Of a DNA stretch of 64,000 nucleotides, positions 26,801 through 41,800 are shown piece by piece. The notes beneath the pieces are model-generated. The model saw nothing but the letters and a program-made list of their open reading frames with translations, did not search any database and was not told the origin of the DNA. This DNA comes from Mytilus californianus (Eukaryota > Mollusca > Bivalvia > Mytilida > Mytilidae). Each line of letters starts with the position of its first letter. The stretch's first letter is position 1. A program made the position numbers and the translations under genes. The stretch lies in assembly GCF_021869535.1 (NCBI RefSeq), contig NW_026262712.1, positions 104,970,140 through 105,034,139 of the forward strand. Direction: 5' to 3'.

Positions 26801-29800
26801 TTAACACAATTCCTGAGGACTTCTAGCCTTCTAGCATTGTTATCTACCATCCTCTGTCTCTCTGTCAGCGTGGCTGATGGTGGACCTATAGGCACTATCC
26901 GTAACTGATGTGGCCTCATATTGCTAAATCTGTTAATAAATAAAAACTCTTCTAAACAAAAAACTTCATCAGCTAAGATGATCATAATTTCTGTTTTCCT
27001 AGGAATGAAAAAATCAAATATGTGGACCAGGATATCTAAATTTCCATGAAATACCAGGAATATTAAAAAAATAGCACCAATTTGTCAAAATAAATGCAAA
27101 ATTCAAAAAGTAATAATAATGAAGTTATCTTAATAAAGTTTTCTTAAAGCACTCATTTTATAACAAATATGTTTTTGATAATTCTGGCAAAAAGACATCA
27201 ATTGAGCTTGCTGACTTTCTAATTCAATAGTTGGTTATTCCAGAATTTTGCAACTTAACAACGTTTGACTATAACATTGCCAACAATGACTTTCATATCT
27301 TTAACATAATATAAACACTTACTTAGATTTAAGATTGTTTTTCGCAATGCCCTCATCAATAACTTCTTGAACATGTAACCAGTCAAGGTAAGGAAACTGT
27401 GGCTGATGTATTCTCTTGTATGCTTCCTCTGTTGGTTTTGGCACTTTCTGGACGTATGGTTGAGGATTCGGATATTCCTGCACAGATTTAAAACACAGTT
27501 TTCTGATCCATATTTTTTTAATTTCTATAATCTTGTTAACAAGAAGCAATATGTATGAAATGCTTGAACTAACCAGGCACCAAAGTTGAAACTTGTTTGT
27601 ATCTAAACTGATGTTTGAAAAATATCTTCATGTGTTCTAAATTGTCCCAGCCACTAAAAGCTTATTTCTATTACTATGTCTGCTTTGAATTTGATTCTGA
27701 CCTCAGACCATTTCAAGTTCAGCTGCTAATAGTTTTAAACAGTGGATTTGAAATGCATTTGAAAATCCTGAGAAAATATTTTTTTCTTCTGTAATGTTAT
27801 TTACAACAAAAATATGCAAAATTTTAAACTTAAACTGGTCATAGTAATATATACTACACATCATATACTGTTGTATTCTTTTTCTTTCAATGCATAATTT
27901 GGGGAAATTTCATTTGTTGTGACAAATTCAAAGTCCCCTAAAAATTGAGTACAAGGCAATATATCCAAATAATCCAAAGTCTTGGTGACTAAAAATCTTC
28001 ACATAAACAAGTACTCATATTTGTATACAGCTGTTTTTGTCTAATTCTTTCTTATTAAACATACCACTAATTTATAAAATACTCACATTATTATACAGCT
28101 GTTTAGCTAAATCTTTAATGTTTTCTAACATTTTGTTTGGATCAGATCTTTCTTCTGTTAACAAATCTTGTATATTTGCATAGATCTAAAATTGAAATTA
28201 AATTCCTTCTATATGGCAGTTTTTGCAATTTGCCAGAATAAAAAAAATCTAAGGGCTATTCCATTAAAATGTATGTGGGAGGGTAGGAAAGGACTTTCAA
28301 AATATCCCTACAACCAAGAACCATTTTTTAGATAATTTTGCATAATGGTAATAGACGCATACTGAAAAAAGACCCATGACCCACATTCAATAATTAAACT
28401 TACATGGATACGGCAGCAGAGGTCCAACCCTGAACAGTTGGGGCAAGAATGGACACAATATAGATTTCTGACACAGAATAAATGTAGTCAAAGAACTTGA
28501 AATTGGTTGTATGATTTGAATTTATATTCAATTGAAGATTTCTTGCTGTTGTGCAATACACTGTGCTGTTGCGCAATACTTAGTAAATCTGTTTGCAGAC
28601 TATATACAAAGAATTAGTAAAATAAATTGTGACCCCCAATTTTTTTCTTTGGAAAATTGACAATTTCTTAAATCTTGAGGAAAAAAAAATTGAATGTGGT
28701 ACAAATTAAGAGACATCCATACACTTAAACACAAGTTATTTTCTGAAAACTAGAAAAATGCTTGTTTTAGACCCTTTTTGGCCCCTAATTCCTGAATGGT
28801 TTGGGCAGTTACCCCCCCCCCCCCCCCCCCCCCCCCCCAAATGAATGCCAACCTTCTACTTGTGGTATTGAACCTTTTGGTACAATTTCAGAGCAATTAA
28901 ATTACTTATACACAAGTTTTTGTCCTGAAACTAGAAAAATGCTTGTTTTGGCCCCTACTTCCTAAACAGTTGGGACCATCACCCCCAAAAACAATCTCAA
29001 CCTTCCTTTTGTGGTATTGAACCTTTTGGTTATATTTCAGAGAGATCCATACACTTAAACTAAAGTTATTGGCTGGAATCCAAATGTATGATTTGAATTT
29101 ATATTCAATTGAAGATTTCTTGCTGTTGTCCAATACACTGTGCTGTTGTGCAATACTTGGTAAATCTGTTTTCAGACTATATACAAAGACTTAGCAAAAT
29201 AAATTGTGACCCCCAATTTTTTTCTTTGGAAAATTGAGTTTCTTTCTTTATACATATTTAAAAGCAGTGTAAGGGAGGTAATCAAAACGTTGTGTTTGGA
29301 TTACCTCCCTTACACTGCTTTTAAATTGTCCTACTTTTTTGCCCCTAATTCCTAAATGGTTTGGGCCATAACCCCCCAAAGCCAATCCTAACCATCCCTT
29401 AGTGGTATGGAAACTTGTGGTATAATTTCAGAGAGATCCATACACCTTTCCACAAGTAATTGTCTGGAAACTAGAAAAATGCTTATTCGGGCCCCTTTTT
29501 GGCCCCTAATTCCTAAACTGTTAGGATCATAACCCCCAAAAGCAATCCCAACCTTCCTTTTGTGGTATGGAGCCTTGTCTTAAAATTTCATAGATTTCTG
29601 TTTAATTATACTAAAGTTATTGTCCGGAAACCAACTGTCTTCGGACAACGAAGATGACGACAACCTTAAAAGTCTTTATCTAGGGATGTTGAGAAGAGAG
29701 AAAAAGAAGTCATGATCATATAGGTACATGTATTTAATCTGTATGATTTTCAGAGAAAAAAAGAAAATCATATGTTTAAATTGTTTGGGGTTTTTTGGCA

Positions 29801-32800
29801 TATCATGTCTTTATTAGAGGTTGGCTTCCATGATGTCTGTTTTAGCATTACACTGTTTAAATTATTTTTCAGGTGTAATATTTCTATGAAGTAGTCTATT
29901 TTTTTATACTATTTACAAGTACAAATAAGATTTAAGCTTTACATTATGGTTAAGAAAGCTAATTTTCCTGATAAAAAATGGTCAAATGGTCACTATGTTT
30001 TTTTCTGGACAAGTTATAATGTCTCTCTTGAAATACTTACCTCATCAAAAATATCACAGACACGATATGGGGGACCTCTTTCTTGCACAAATCCACCGAA
30101 AGCCATACAATCTAAAACTCTAACTAGAAAATCATCTTCTATAAAACCTCTGTGACACAGGAAATTGGCCTGAAAGAAAGAAATATATCAATGCTAAAAT
30201 TTGGCAAAAAATTAATTCTTCGAAATCAAATTAGCGTTTTGACGTGTTCACTAAAGTTATCAACATTTGAATCAGTTTGAAAATATACAATAGATCTTTG
30301 GATATAAGCACGTTATTTTTGAGAAATAATTTCATTTTGTAATCCAATGATGATTAATTATAACTTTTCAGACATCTAAATCAAAACAAGGAGTTTACAG
30401 GCTAACTTAAGGAATATTTGATATCTTAAAATATTCTGATTGATTAATTGTTGGTGTTTGTAAATGCCACTTTCAGAACTATTCGCTACATCATGGTGAT
30501 CACTTTTTATTGGTGGTGGAAGCCAGAGTGCCCAGAGAGAACAAGGACCTTTGGCAGGAAAACTGACAATCCTAGTCAATTAAGATTGGAGTGGAACACA
30601 CCTGCCACGTATTTTGCAGTTTTTATTGTTTACTTATTGTTCTTTATATGATATGTTAGACAAACAACTGAACTTTATAACAATCCTTTCAACTTTTACT
30701 TATATTTCAAAATAGAAAAAGTACAGGATATAATAAAATTGAGAATGGAAACTATACAGAAAAAAAACAAACAAAAGTAGGAACTTACAGGGAATTTTTT
30801 TCCTGGACTTGTCAAAACAACATTTAAGAACATTAATATAATGGGGAGCACATAGAAATTTTACAGTGGGATGTGGCAAAAAGATAGCATCTGGTAAGAC
30901 AAATTGCACAGTAAAGTATCTTTAGAAATAATTGGCCTCTGGTATAAAAAGGCTGTTGTAAATGGAAAATCATCATTGTTAGGTAAATTTTATTCAGCAA
31001 TACCCATGCAAATATGATATGAATTTGACTTTTCATAATTGATTATTATCTGACCTTATGAAAAGTGATGAATGGTTCTGGATGTATCCTTATCACAGTA
31101 AGACATGTTCTGTACCCTGTCAATAATTCGGCAAATAGACGAATAAATACTGCACGAATTTCCTTGTCCTGAAAATAAAATAATATTATTAAAAATATAA
31201 AACAACTAAATAATAAAAAAACTTCTTCATTTACTCTATATCTACTAGAAATATTTATATTTTCACTGAGACGAAAGTGGTGGTCAACTTTACCAGATTA
31301 AATCCTTGTAATAATTGTATTTGAAAGAAAATCTGAAGTCTGATCCTGAATGGCATTTATCTCTGTATAGTTCATTACAACGCTAAGATGGATATTCTTT
31401 TACTAGTACAGAAAGTTAATGCTTTTTCAAAATAGCTTATACAGGTTCATGTCATCCACAAAATTAAATTTTGCAATATTTTGTCTTTGATCTAGTTAAT
31501 CTTTTTTTTTTATTCAGCTATTTCTATAACAGATTCCCACAGCAGTTTTGTTATGTTACTGTCAATGAGTCCATTGATTACTGCAATTGTTGAATAATGG
31601 ACAATTATGAGAGATAAATTATTACAATCTTAGGAACTGCTTCATATAAATAATGCTTTCTAAATTTAAAATGTAAGTGCTTATTTCTGCTAAACCTATC
31701 CCTTTGCATTTTTTTTTCAAACAGTAAGCAGGTAAGCGAATTGCAAAAAGCGCTGAATTTACAGTATTTTTAATATTTTTTCACCTGCATATCATTGCAG
31801 AGTTTGGATAGAAAAATTTTCTTATGAACCAATTTCAGTATTTTTGGAAGAATTTCTCCTTTAAAATGGGTAATTCTTAGGGACTGCTTATAAATTCATT
31901 TTTATCTTTTTGTAACTTCAACGGTTTAAATCTTGGTCCATGCACATTTTCTTCTAAATCTAAAAATATCCTACTCAAGTACGAGTTTTTAGCTTCAATG
32001 GACTGTGTTTCAAGTAACCTCATTAAAATGTTGTACACTTTTCTTGACACTAAATCTGTCTTGATTTTTGTTATTAAACAACAAACTTATCCTAAGCTAT
32101 AAGCCATACCTTCATGTCACTACTAATCTGTTTCTTGGGAGGGGATGGAGGAAACGCCTTGTCAGAATTAAATAAATCCATGTTTAAAATCTGAAATCAA
32201 ATATATATATATATATATTATACAGTAGTGAAATAGCTTGAATAATCCGTAATATTAATGGTTTACAGGGAACAAGAGATTAAATCATCTCTTAATATCA
32301 CAGAAGTATATAAGGCATAAAGTAAAAATCATCTCTTAATATAACAGAAGTATATAAGACATAAAGTAAAAATCATCTCTTAATATCACAGAAGTATATA
32401 AGGTATAAGGTACTGACTATGTCAAAAAAAGCTGCACTTTAAGATGTTGAAGTATACTTTGTAAAAGTAGACATAAACACAGATTTTAGGATACATAAAA
32501 TAGAATACAGAGAATTATCAGATCCCATTATAACAGACTACAAAAATATCTGAAGCATACAAGATAGATATTAATTGATGCTATCATGAAATTTACAAAT
32601 AGTCAGATTACATTTTTTAAAATGCATAATTTTTTAACATGTGTACTCCTTTGCTTTTTACAAATAAAGAGCTCAAGCTTTTATGATAAGGCATTTGAGA
32701 TGACATACTTGGAAAGATAAAGTTGAATTTATTATCATTTTAGCAAGACATTAGATTAAGCTGTTTATGACAAGCTTTAGAGATGAATTAATTGGACAGT

Positions 32801-35800
32801 AAAGATTGATTTCCTGTCTGTTTTACAAACTTTTCTTATATGAATGGACTCTCTCTCTGTGGATTAGGTTAAGAGTAAATATGTTTATTTGCGCATTTTT
32901 TTAAAATTGTAAATTTGAACTTTCAAACAGCGAATTCATTCTCCTATTCTGGGTCTGTAAGTGGCATGTTGGAAGGTATAATTTCTATCCCTTTCTAATA
33001 CACCCTCATTTTCCAGTGACAGTCCAAATTTCCTGATCTTCATTCTGGTTGACTCCTTATTGCAGGACATTACCTATTGTATTAATCAATAATTTGTTCT
33101 CATCCTGTTCATGCATGAAATATTTGCCACTGTAAGAAAAGTAAACAAAAATCAATCAACCAATTCCTTCTACTTTTAACTGTCAACTTCTACTTTCTTC
33201 CATTTTTCATATCTGACTAACTTTGTATATATCTACCTTTATATGATGTACTATGTTAGTGTAAAGTTTCATTTAAATCCATCGCAGAAGTTAATCTGAG
33301 CAGGAATTGTCCTACAAGATTCATGGTTGGATGGATGGAGATTGACAAGTTGATTCATATAAACAAACCCAACCATAGTATGCCCAGGTATAGATGCCCA
33401 GATGTTGCAGATTTTTTTAACACATAAAAAACATCTATAATAGATACATGGCAAATACTGATTTGAGAAAACAGCAGACTTATATAGAAGAAATATGCAT
33501 TATACCGCATTCATCAAAAGCTTTATAATATCAAAAGTTTCAATTTCAAATTTCCATTCATTTCAAGCACACATTGAATTCTAATGAAGACCATTCAGAG
33601 ACACTATACTAATAGACAGCAGATTGTTTTATAATTCACATAAAGCTGAGAAATAATTCAAAATCTGTTTAAAAATTCACAGAATAAACAAAGAGTTCAT
33701 ATTGTAATGCATAGAAGTCTTTTGACAATACATGCCGATTTATGTTAATTGGGTGCCTTTTATTCTTTAAAACATTTATTAAAACAATATTTACCTCAGT
33801 TTCTGGTATACAATTATCATTCGCAGAAACCTGTTTATTGGTTTCAAATGAATTATTCTAGAAATGTCTGGCATGAAAATATATATAAATATATTTTTTC
33901 AAGGCCAAATCTCTGTATTGTGTTCTGCTTTTTCATAAGAAACAGATTCTTTAGAATGAGGGAAAAGCCTAAATAAAACATTTAACAACTAAAATATAAT
34001 TGATAAATTATGCAACTGTGATTTTGAAAATTTATTTCCTTTTTATATAAAATATGAAAAATCAAAAAAAAAATTCAAGAAATTCTAAGAATTTGTAGAA
34101 TTTAAATAGATTTTACCTCATAATAAAATAAACCTATCATTCAATTTTTTCTTTATCTTTTTTTTATCTTTTGATTTCACAGAAATTGTAGTGTACATTT
34201 GTTAATATGTATATCTAAAAATGTTACCTAAAACACTTTGTATTAGAATAAATTGTTGACATAGAGATATGTCTTGCCTGTTAGTCATTTTTATAGTACC
34301 ATACAAAATGAAATTTAAATGGCAACTCTTTAACGTATAAACTATGCAAAAGTTTAAAAGTTAATGAACCATGGTGGAAGGGGCAAGGTCAAATAACCTC
34401 AGTGGGAATACTTATACAACAGTGGTGCCACATAATCTTAATTACAAACTTTAACACTAGTTGATGCTAGAGACGATAGAAACAGAAAGCCCAAATCTTG
34501 TCTCCACAACTTTGTTGAGGTGAGACATAAACTAGATAACCCCAAGATCCTGCTAACAAAGCCAAAAACGTTAACAGAAAATGGGTTTATGTGAAACATT
34601 TTGATGATAACAAGATAGAATAAAGTTATGAGTCAACTGAGTACAGGAAAGTTGAGTCTGCTAACATTCAATAAAACATTACCAAATGAAGTGATTTCTT
34701 GGTCCGACTGAGTATTGGTTCAGGAATCATGGGAATATTTACACATTCTGGAATCTTTATACTTCCCCCATCTAAATCGACAATGATCACATCCAACTGA
34801 AAAATACAAAAGAAATAAGTACATGTACTGTAAATTCAGAAATGTTGGCGATATTTTTATTATTGTGAAAAATTGGGTCTGGGCAGGTTTTGCAAAAAGA
34901 AAAACTTATAAGAGCATTATTTGTATACAGCATTTCATAACATTGTAATATTTAAACTCAAAATCTAAGAGAGTCCCTAGAATTGTTAACACCACTAGTA
35001 CAATAATTATTTGAACAAGTCAATAAATTTAGACATTCTACTGACATATACTAATTATATGATCTTTCTGAAGGTTGTCCATACCTAGAACTGCACACTA
35101 CTTTTGTATTCCCATCCCAGACATTCAAGCAACCAGATGGTCCCTGTCAGTGAGGATTCCTTAAGGAAAGGCTTAGTAAGATAAATATACTACAGATTTC
35201 CTCCAACCTGATCATAATCCACATGAAAAAACTGAAATGCAGGTCAAATCTCATTTAACCATTATTCAAATTAGTTTAGTTGGAAGCGTCATCTACCATG
35301 TAAACTATATTATACAATATATAGGGTAAAAACTTACAAATTCATCAGTTTCATCAGCTAATGATGAATGAATGCCTGCCATGAATGGTGTTGGTGAACT
35401 TAATACTTCCACGAGATGAGCTGGTAGTATTGGTATATATACATAACTGAAACACATAAGCAATAAAGTAGTCAATAAAACAGAACATATATTTCATCAT
35501 CTAATACTTTTGAAGTTCTGTTTCTAATGTGTTATTGTCATCATGAAATGTATCGTAATTTTTTTTTTTCATATAAGACTGAAGAATTTATGTAATTCCA
35601 AGTTCTAAGATTACGCACACATGACACTTAGTTAATTTTGTAACATGTTAATTATATTTGTAACACGTCCACAACACTTGATTAATTTTGTTACATGCCC
35701 ACAATACTTAGTTAATTTTGTAACATGTACACAACAATTAGTTAATTTTGTAACATGTCCACAATACTTAGTTAATTTTGTAACATGTCCACAACACTTA

Positions 35801-38800
35801 GTTAATTTTGTAACATGTACACAACACTTAGTTAATTTTGTAACATGTCCACAACACTTAGTTAATTTTGTAACATGTCCAAAACACTTAGCTAATTTTG
35901 TTAACATGTACACAACACTTTTTTTATTTTGTTACATGGCAACAGCGCTAAGTTAAGTTAACAGTACATGAGTTAAGTTTGAAACAATTACATGATGCTT
36001 GGATTTTGCAACATAGAAAATTTGCAAAGTTATACATTAAAAAACAACATTGTCCTTGTAAAAATCTAAACTTATGGCAGACAAAAATTATTTCAATTGT
36101 TATTTGAAATTTTTGTATTTGGAATGGAAACTCCAGGCCTCCTCAAGTAACAATTATTTAATTTTGGCTCTGCTCAGTACAACACAAAATTAGAGAACAT
36201 TTGTAAAGGGGCATAACTCAAGAACGGTAAACGTGACGCCACCAAAATTCAAACTTGATCTGTCTTTTGTGGTAATAAGCATAGTGTTTAAGTTTCATAA
36301 CATTTGGTTGAGGCAAACTAAAGTAAGAGAACGGAAATGAAAAATTCAGCAATTTTTCTGTTTGTAAAGGGGCATAACTCTACAACGGTAAAAGTGACAC
36401 CACCAAAATTCAAACTTGATCTGTCATTTGTGGTAATAAGCATAGTTTATAAGTTTCATAACATTTGGTTGAGGCAAACTAAAGTTAGAGAACGAAAACC
36501 AATTTTGGGACGTATGGCGGGGGCATAAAAACATTTGATCAAATCACTTTTTGGATTGTAGAAAGTCCTTTTGTTTTACTTCTCCATTATGAAGATTTAC
36601 TTGACAATATCCAAAACAATTGTTTCAAATTTTGATTAAGATGTCAAGTGCATGCACATACATACAAAAGCACTAAATTAAATATAAATTAGATTTGCCT
36701 AATCTTTAATCAGTCATTGATGTCGATTCCCTGTATTGGTATTTACCTAAATCTGAGTGGATAATGAAGTACTACTATTGCTTGACAAGAATCTGTTAAT
36801 CGAGAAAAACTCTGGGAATGAAATAAAATCTTGTGGTCAGTCAAAGCAGCACAAAATAACACCAGTGTGTTCTGGATCCCTGCAAGAAGAAAATAGATTA
36901 CAAATTATTAGGGGGTAACTTCAGTTAAAATGTAAACAGAATGTTTAATAATTTATCACATATTTTTTTACAAAAAAATAAGTCTCATAATTGAAACATT
37001 CACAAATTAGATAGATTCTGTTATAAAATGTATTTGTGATGTCACATACAACATGAAAATTTTTTTAATATGTTTCAAGCAAGTAAGATGTAGTATATGA
37101 TGAAAAATGAGGTGTTTTAAAATTGTGACACTTCTAAAAAATCTTAATGACTGTGTTTCGTCAATTATATAAATTTTAAACTATCTGTCCAAACTGTCCT
37201 GATAAATTCTAAGTTTATGATAAAAGTTTTACCTAATTGTTGAAATAACAAGGCTACACAATTTCTAGATGAAGGTAAACCACTGTTGAGTTTAGGTTGT
37301 AAAGCTTGTCTGTCTCCAGCACCTATTGAAAATCTTATCTGTGGTCCACCTGTAAAATACACCAGTATAAAAAGTTACTGAGAATTCATCTCATCTTTCT
37401 GCTCTTTTCATACTTACTGGGAGAATTAATAATGTAATGTGATATGCTATTTTTGTGTTTAGTTTTATCAACCTGAAGTCCTTGTGATTTATTTTTGCAA
37501 TTTTGAATTTTAAAAATTTGTTGATGTACATACATTATAAGAAAATATAAAAAAAATTGACATATTTGCAGGGATGAACATGTGATATTTTCTTCTTATC
37601 AAAGTCTGTTAATAAATTGTTGTGAGAATAAGCTGATTTATAGTATTTCCCTAATGTCATGACAAATATTTCAAAACAGCCATTTTAGCAGTCATCAATG
37701 AATTTCAATCAAATGTGAGAGCATATATAATGTCTATTATGGGTAGCCAAGAGCCTGTAATCTAGTGATTGTCATAGGTTGCTTAATACCATTATTGTTT
37801 TTTTTTTTGTTGTAGTATAAGTTGTTGGTTTTCTCTTTTGTATGATTTTACATCTTGTATGGTATGGGTTTTGCTCATTATTAAAGGCCATACATTGTTT
37901 TGCTTATGAAAAGTTGTCTCATTGGTAAAAATTCCACATCTCCTTTATTTTTAAATGGAATAATTTCTGCCTATAACTTACCTGGGGGAGGGACATAAAC
38001 ACTGCCTATAACATACCTGGGGGAGGGACATAAACACTGCCTATAACATACCTGGGGGAGGGACATAAACACTGCCTATAACATACCTGGGGGGAGGGAC
38101 ATAAACACTCCCTATAACATACCTGGGGGAGGGACATAAACACTCCCTATAATATACCTGGGGGAGGGACATAAACACTCCCTATAACATACCTGGGGGA
38201 GGGACATAAACACTCCCTATAACATACCTGGGGGAGGGACATAAACACTCCCTATAACATACCTGGGGGGAGGGACATAAACACTCCCTATAACATACCT
38301 GGGGGAGGGACATAAACACTCCCTATAACATACCTGGGGGAGGGACATAAACACTCCCTATAACATACCTGGGGGAGGGACATAAACACTCCCTATAACA
38401 TACCTGGGGGAGGGACATAAACACTCCTTATAACATACCTGGGGGAGGGACATAAACACTGCCTATAATGTTCCCCACCAAAACCTCCAACTGAGCATCA
38501 AGTCTGTCTACATATGCCGTGTAAATGATTCCTAGGCAGTTCTGAGGAAAGAAAACTAAAATGTCATGAGATATGTCTTAAAAAATTTGAGCTGATGTTA
38601 ATTTATGACAATTTGTGAAAATGTGAATATGATTACTGTTAACAGAAAAATTTTCGCACTGTCTTTATTACGCGATTTACTAACTGAATCTTAATTCAGG
38701 CAGTTTTGAATTCTCGATTTGTAGAAAACATGTACAAAATTTAGTAATGATTTTAAAACAGAACAGTTGTACATGTGTCGTAAAGCAAGGGTTGAAAATC

Positions 38801-41800
38801 AATCAAAAACCCTTTTTGTCTAAGCAAAGAGAACAGAATTCTGAGAAATGAACATGCCAAGACATTCCTCTCTGACAACACTAGTACTAAGGTCTATATT
38901 GAACTTTAATTGTCTTAAAGCATAATTTTCAACTAAAAGTGAGTTAGCTTCTCTTGTACCCGGAATATTGTTATCTAAGGAATGTGTATGGTGTGTAAGA
39001 AATGTATAATGAAAACTAACCCAATTAAGGAGGGTTAGCCATGCATGCATCGCTAAAGAGGGTTACTTTGTTCATATTGAAATATCAGTGTAAGTAACTT
39101 GAACCTAAGCCATGCGTGCGTGCATGGCTAACCCTCAATAGTTTGGTTAGTTTTTATTATACATTTCTTTATTAATTTTCCAGAATTAAAAAATATTGCA
39201 GATTGAAATAATTCCTTTTTTGTAATATATTTTATAACTGACTGTGAGTAAATGACTGCTTATTAAGTATTACCCCTTAATAAACATCATTTTCAAGGTA
39301 ATATTCAGAAACCTCACCCTAAATGTTTCAAAGTAATCCAATCTTGATACTAGAACCAGACATTTTGGTGAGAACATTAATGATTGAGGAGTTATTGCAT
39401 TTTCTGTTTCATCTGGGTCTCCGTCATCATCTGGTCGTGGTAGTGTAATGGAGACAGACTCTGAAAATGACAGACATGCACAGTAATGGCGGTCTGCATC
39501 CATGTCTGTCAGAACAGCTATAAAGAACTCTGGGGGACATCTTTGTGGTGACAGCTTCCATCCTGATGGCTGACAAAACTACAAGAGAAACACATTGTTA
39601 TATTTATAAATACATGGAGTAAATATAGAGTACTGTCTACATTTCTAGATAAATTACATCACTGCCATAAAACCCATTGTTATACGTTTATAAATACATG
39701 GCATATACCTGTAATAGATTTGTTGCATATATTTTTAGATAAATCATTTCACTGCCATAAAATACAAAATATCTCTTTAGATAACACATTTAAGATAGTC
39801 ATATTATTTCTATATATAGACAAAAAATTCAAATGTATAACTTCTCACATAATGTAACAAGTACAGCAGACTGAAAATATTAATCCAACCTGATATCTTT
39901 TACGCCATTATGTCTGCTGTCAACTCATTATGATTAATTAATAATCAAAATTAGAAATGGGACCATTCCAAGACAACTTTGTCAAAATCCAGTTGTTACA
40001 AAATTTTCACTTCATATAAAATTGCTCAAAAGTTGCAGAATACACTACTACCATGACCACATGGGTGCTTAAAGACCTTAACTACCCATGAAGGTCTTGC
40101 ACAATAATTTTTGTAACTTTCTTATAAAGAAGCAAAGCAATCAAAATTTCTCATTAAAATTGTATATAGATCATACTGCGTCTGCTATAGATATCTTTTA
40201 AACTTTCAATTCTGTCATACAACAGGTTGGCGTGTTCCTGAATTTGTGGTGTTGTGTGTGTGCTTATGATTCCTACAATTTTTTGGTCCTTTTTTACCGT
40301 TAATTTCATGTAGCAAGCTTCATTTCTTGTTTTCATTTACTCAGCATACATCAAATAATCTGTTGTCATATATATGAACAATCTACATGTAACAAATTTG
40401 GTGAATTTTTCTTGTACATTTATAAAGAAATTAGAATAAGATGATCTAGTGCCAAAACCATTAAATTAAATTTGACCTGTATTAAATGGCTAAAATCTAA
40501 AAAGATTTCGTCAAGTGGTACTTTACTTATCATCAGGAAACCAAGAAAAAAATCCCAAATTTTTAAGACAATTACGGGGCATAACTATTGAACTGTAAAT
40601 GCCAAAAGCAACCATGACCTGTATTTAATGTTTCAAAACATTGTGTTTTATCAAAGATAACTAAGGGGTATAACTCTTGAATGGAAAAAATTAAAACAAT
40701 CAAAATCAAACTACACCTGTATTGTATGGTCCATTGTATTTTATTCAAATTTCAAAAGATTTGGTCAAGCTGTACTTAACATCTCATCCTGAAAACTAAG
40801 AAATCCCAATGTTTCAGTTAACTTAAACAGTATAACTCTTCAACTAAAAATGTCAAAACCATGAAAATTGAACTTGACTTGTATTCTATGGTCCAATATA
40901 TAGTGTCTTAAAATTTCAAAAGATATTGTAAAAGGTACTTTATATCCTCCAGACACCAAAGAAAGCTTAATTTGTAAGAAACAAAATATGACTTAGACCG
41001 TAAATGTCAAAACCATCAAAATTGAGATAGACCTGTAGTTTATGGTATATAACATTGCATTAAAATTTCAAAAGGTTTGGTCATGTTGTACTTTAATTAT
41101 CACCAAAAAACCAAATCTATGACATAAAGATGAACACATGCTTCACTATTCCCCTTACCCACTTTAGAGGCAGGGATATAAAAACAAATACTGTATCCAT
41201 TCATCTACATCTATGTTTATACAATATATCATTTCATATATCAACTGGTTAAGAATTCTACATTATATATCTCCATAAATAAATCCATAGATAAGCTAGA
41301 AATTTTATCAGTAAAAGGTACCTTTCAAATATAAATAGTGACCACATGGATGGGTTCATCTATGATTTTTCAATTGATCAGATCTTTATTTAGGTAAAGC
41401 ACCGATATTATTTTATCTGATAAGTAACTAAATCAAATTATAGATTCACTTGAACCATACGACAAAATTTCCTTCCATACTTTAAAATGTCCTTATGTAA
41501 GTAGGTAACTCACAGATACATGAGCAGAATATGTGCCAAATTTGCACATGATAGAAGAAATAATTATACTTTTTTTTAAATATTCATTAAAAAAGACTCT
41601 CCTTAGACACTATATTTTATAGAAAAATGATATGTCTATATTCATGGGTAACCAACAACCCAGCAGTCTTGCTGTTTCTATAATAAATGGAATCAAGCAT
41701 ATACTAAAACTTTCAATCAGATTTATTAAACTGGCTGTACATGTTCATGCTGTTAATTCACACTTCAATTGTGAATTTTAAGCTATATAGGACAGTTTCT

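Noticed and set aside
35632..35956. Frames of about 100 residues on both strands (repeating NFVTCPQ / KLTKCCGHV)
   Set aside because: Simple consequence of a 30-bp minisatellite without stops.
39285..39345. Short TTTCAA-GTAAT similarity across the exon 3 donor
   Set aside because: Only about 13 bases long; too short to add to the donor-duplication series.
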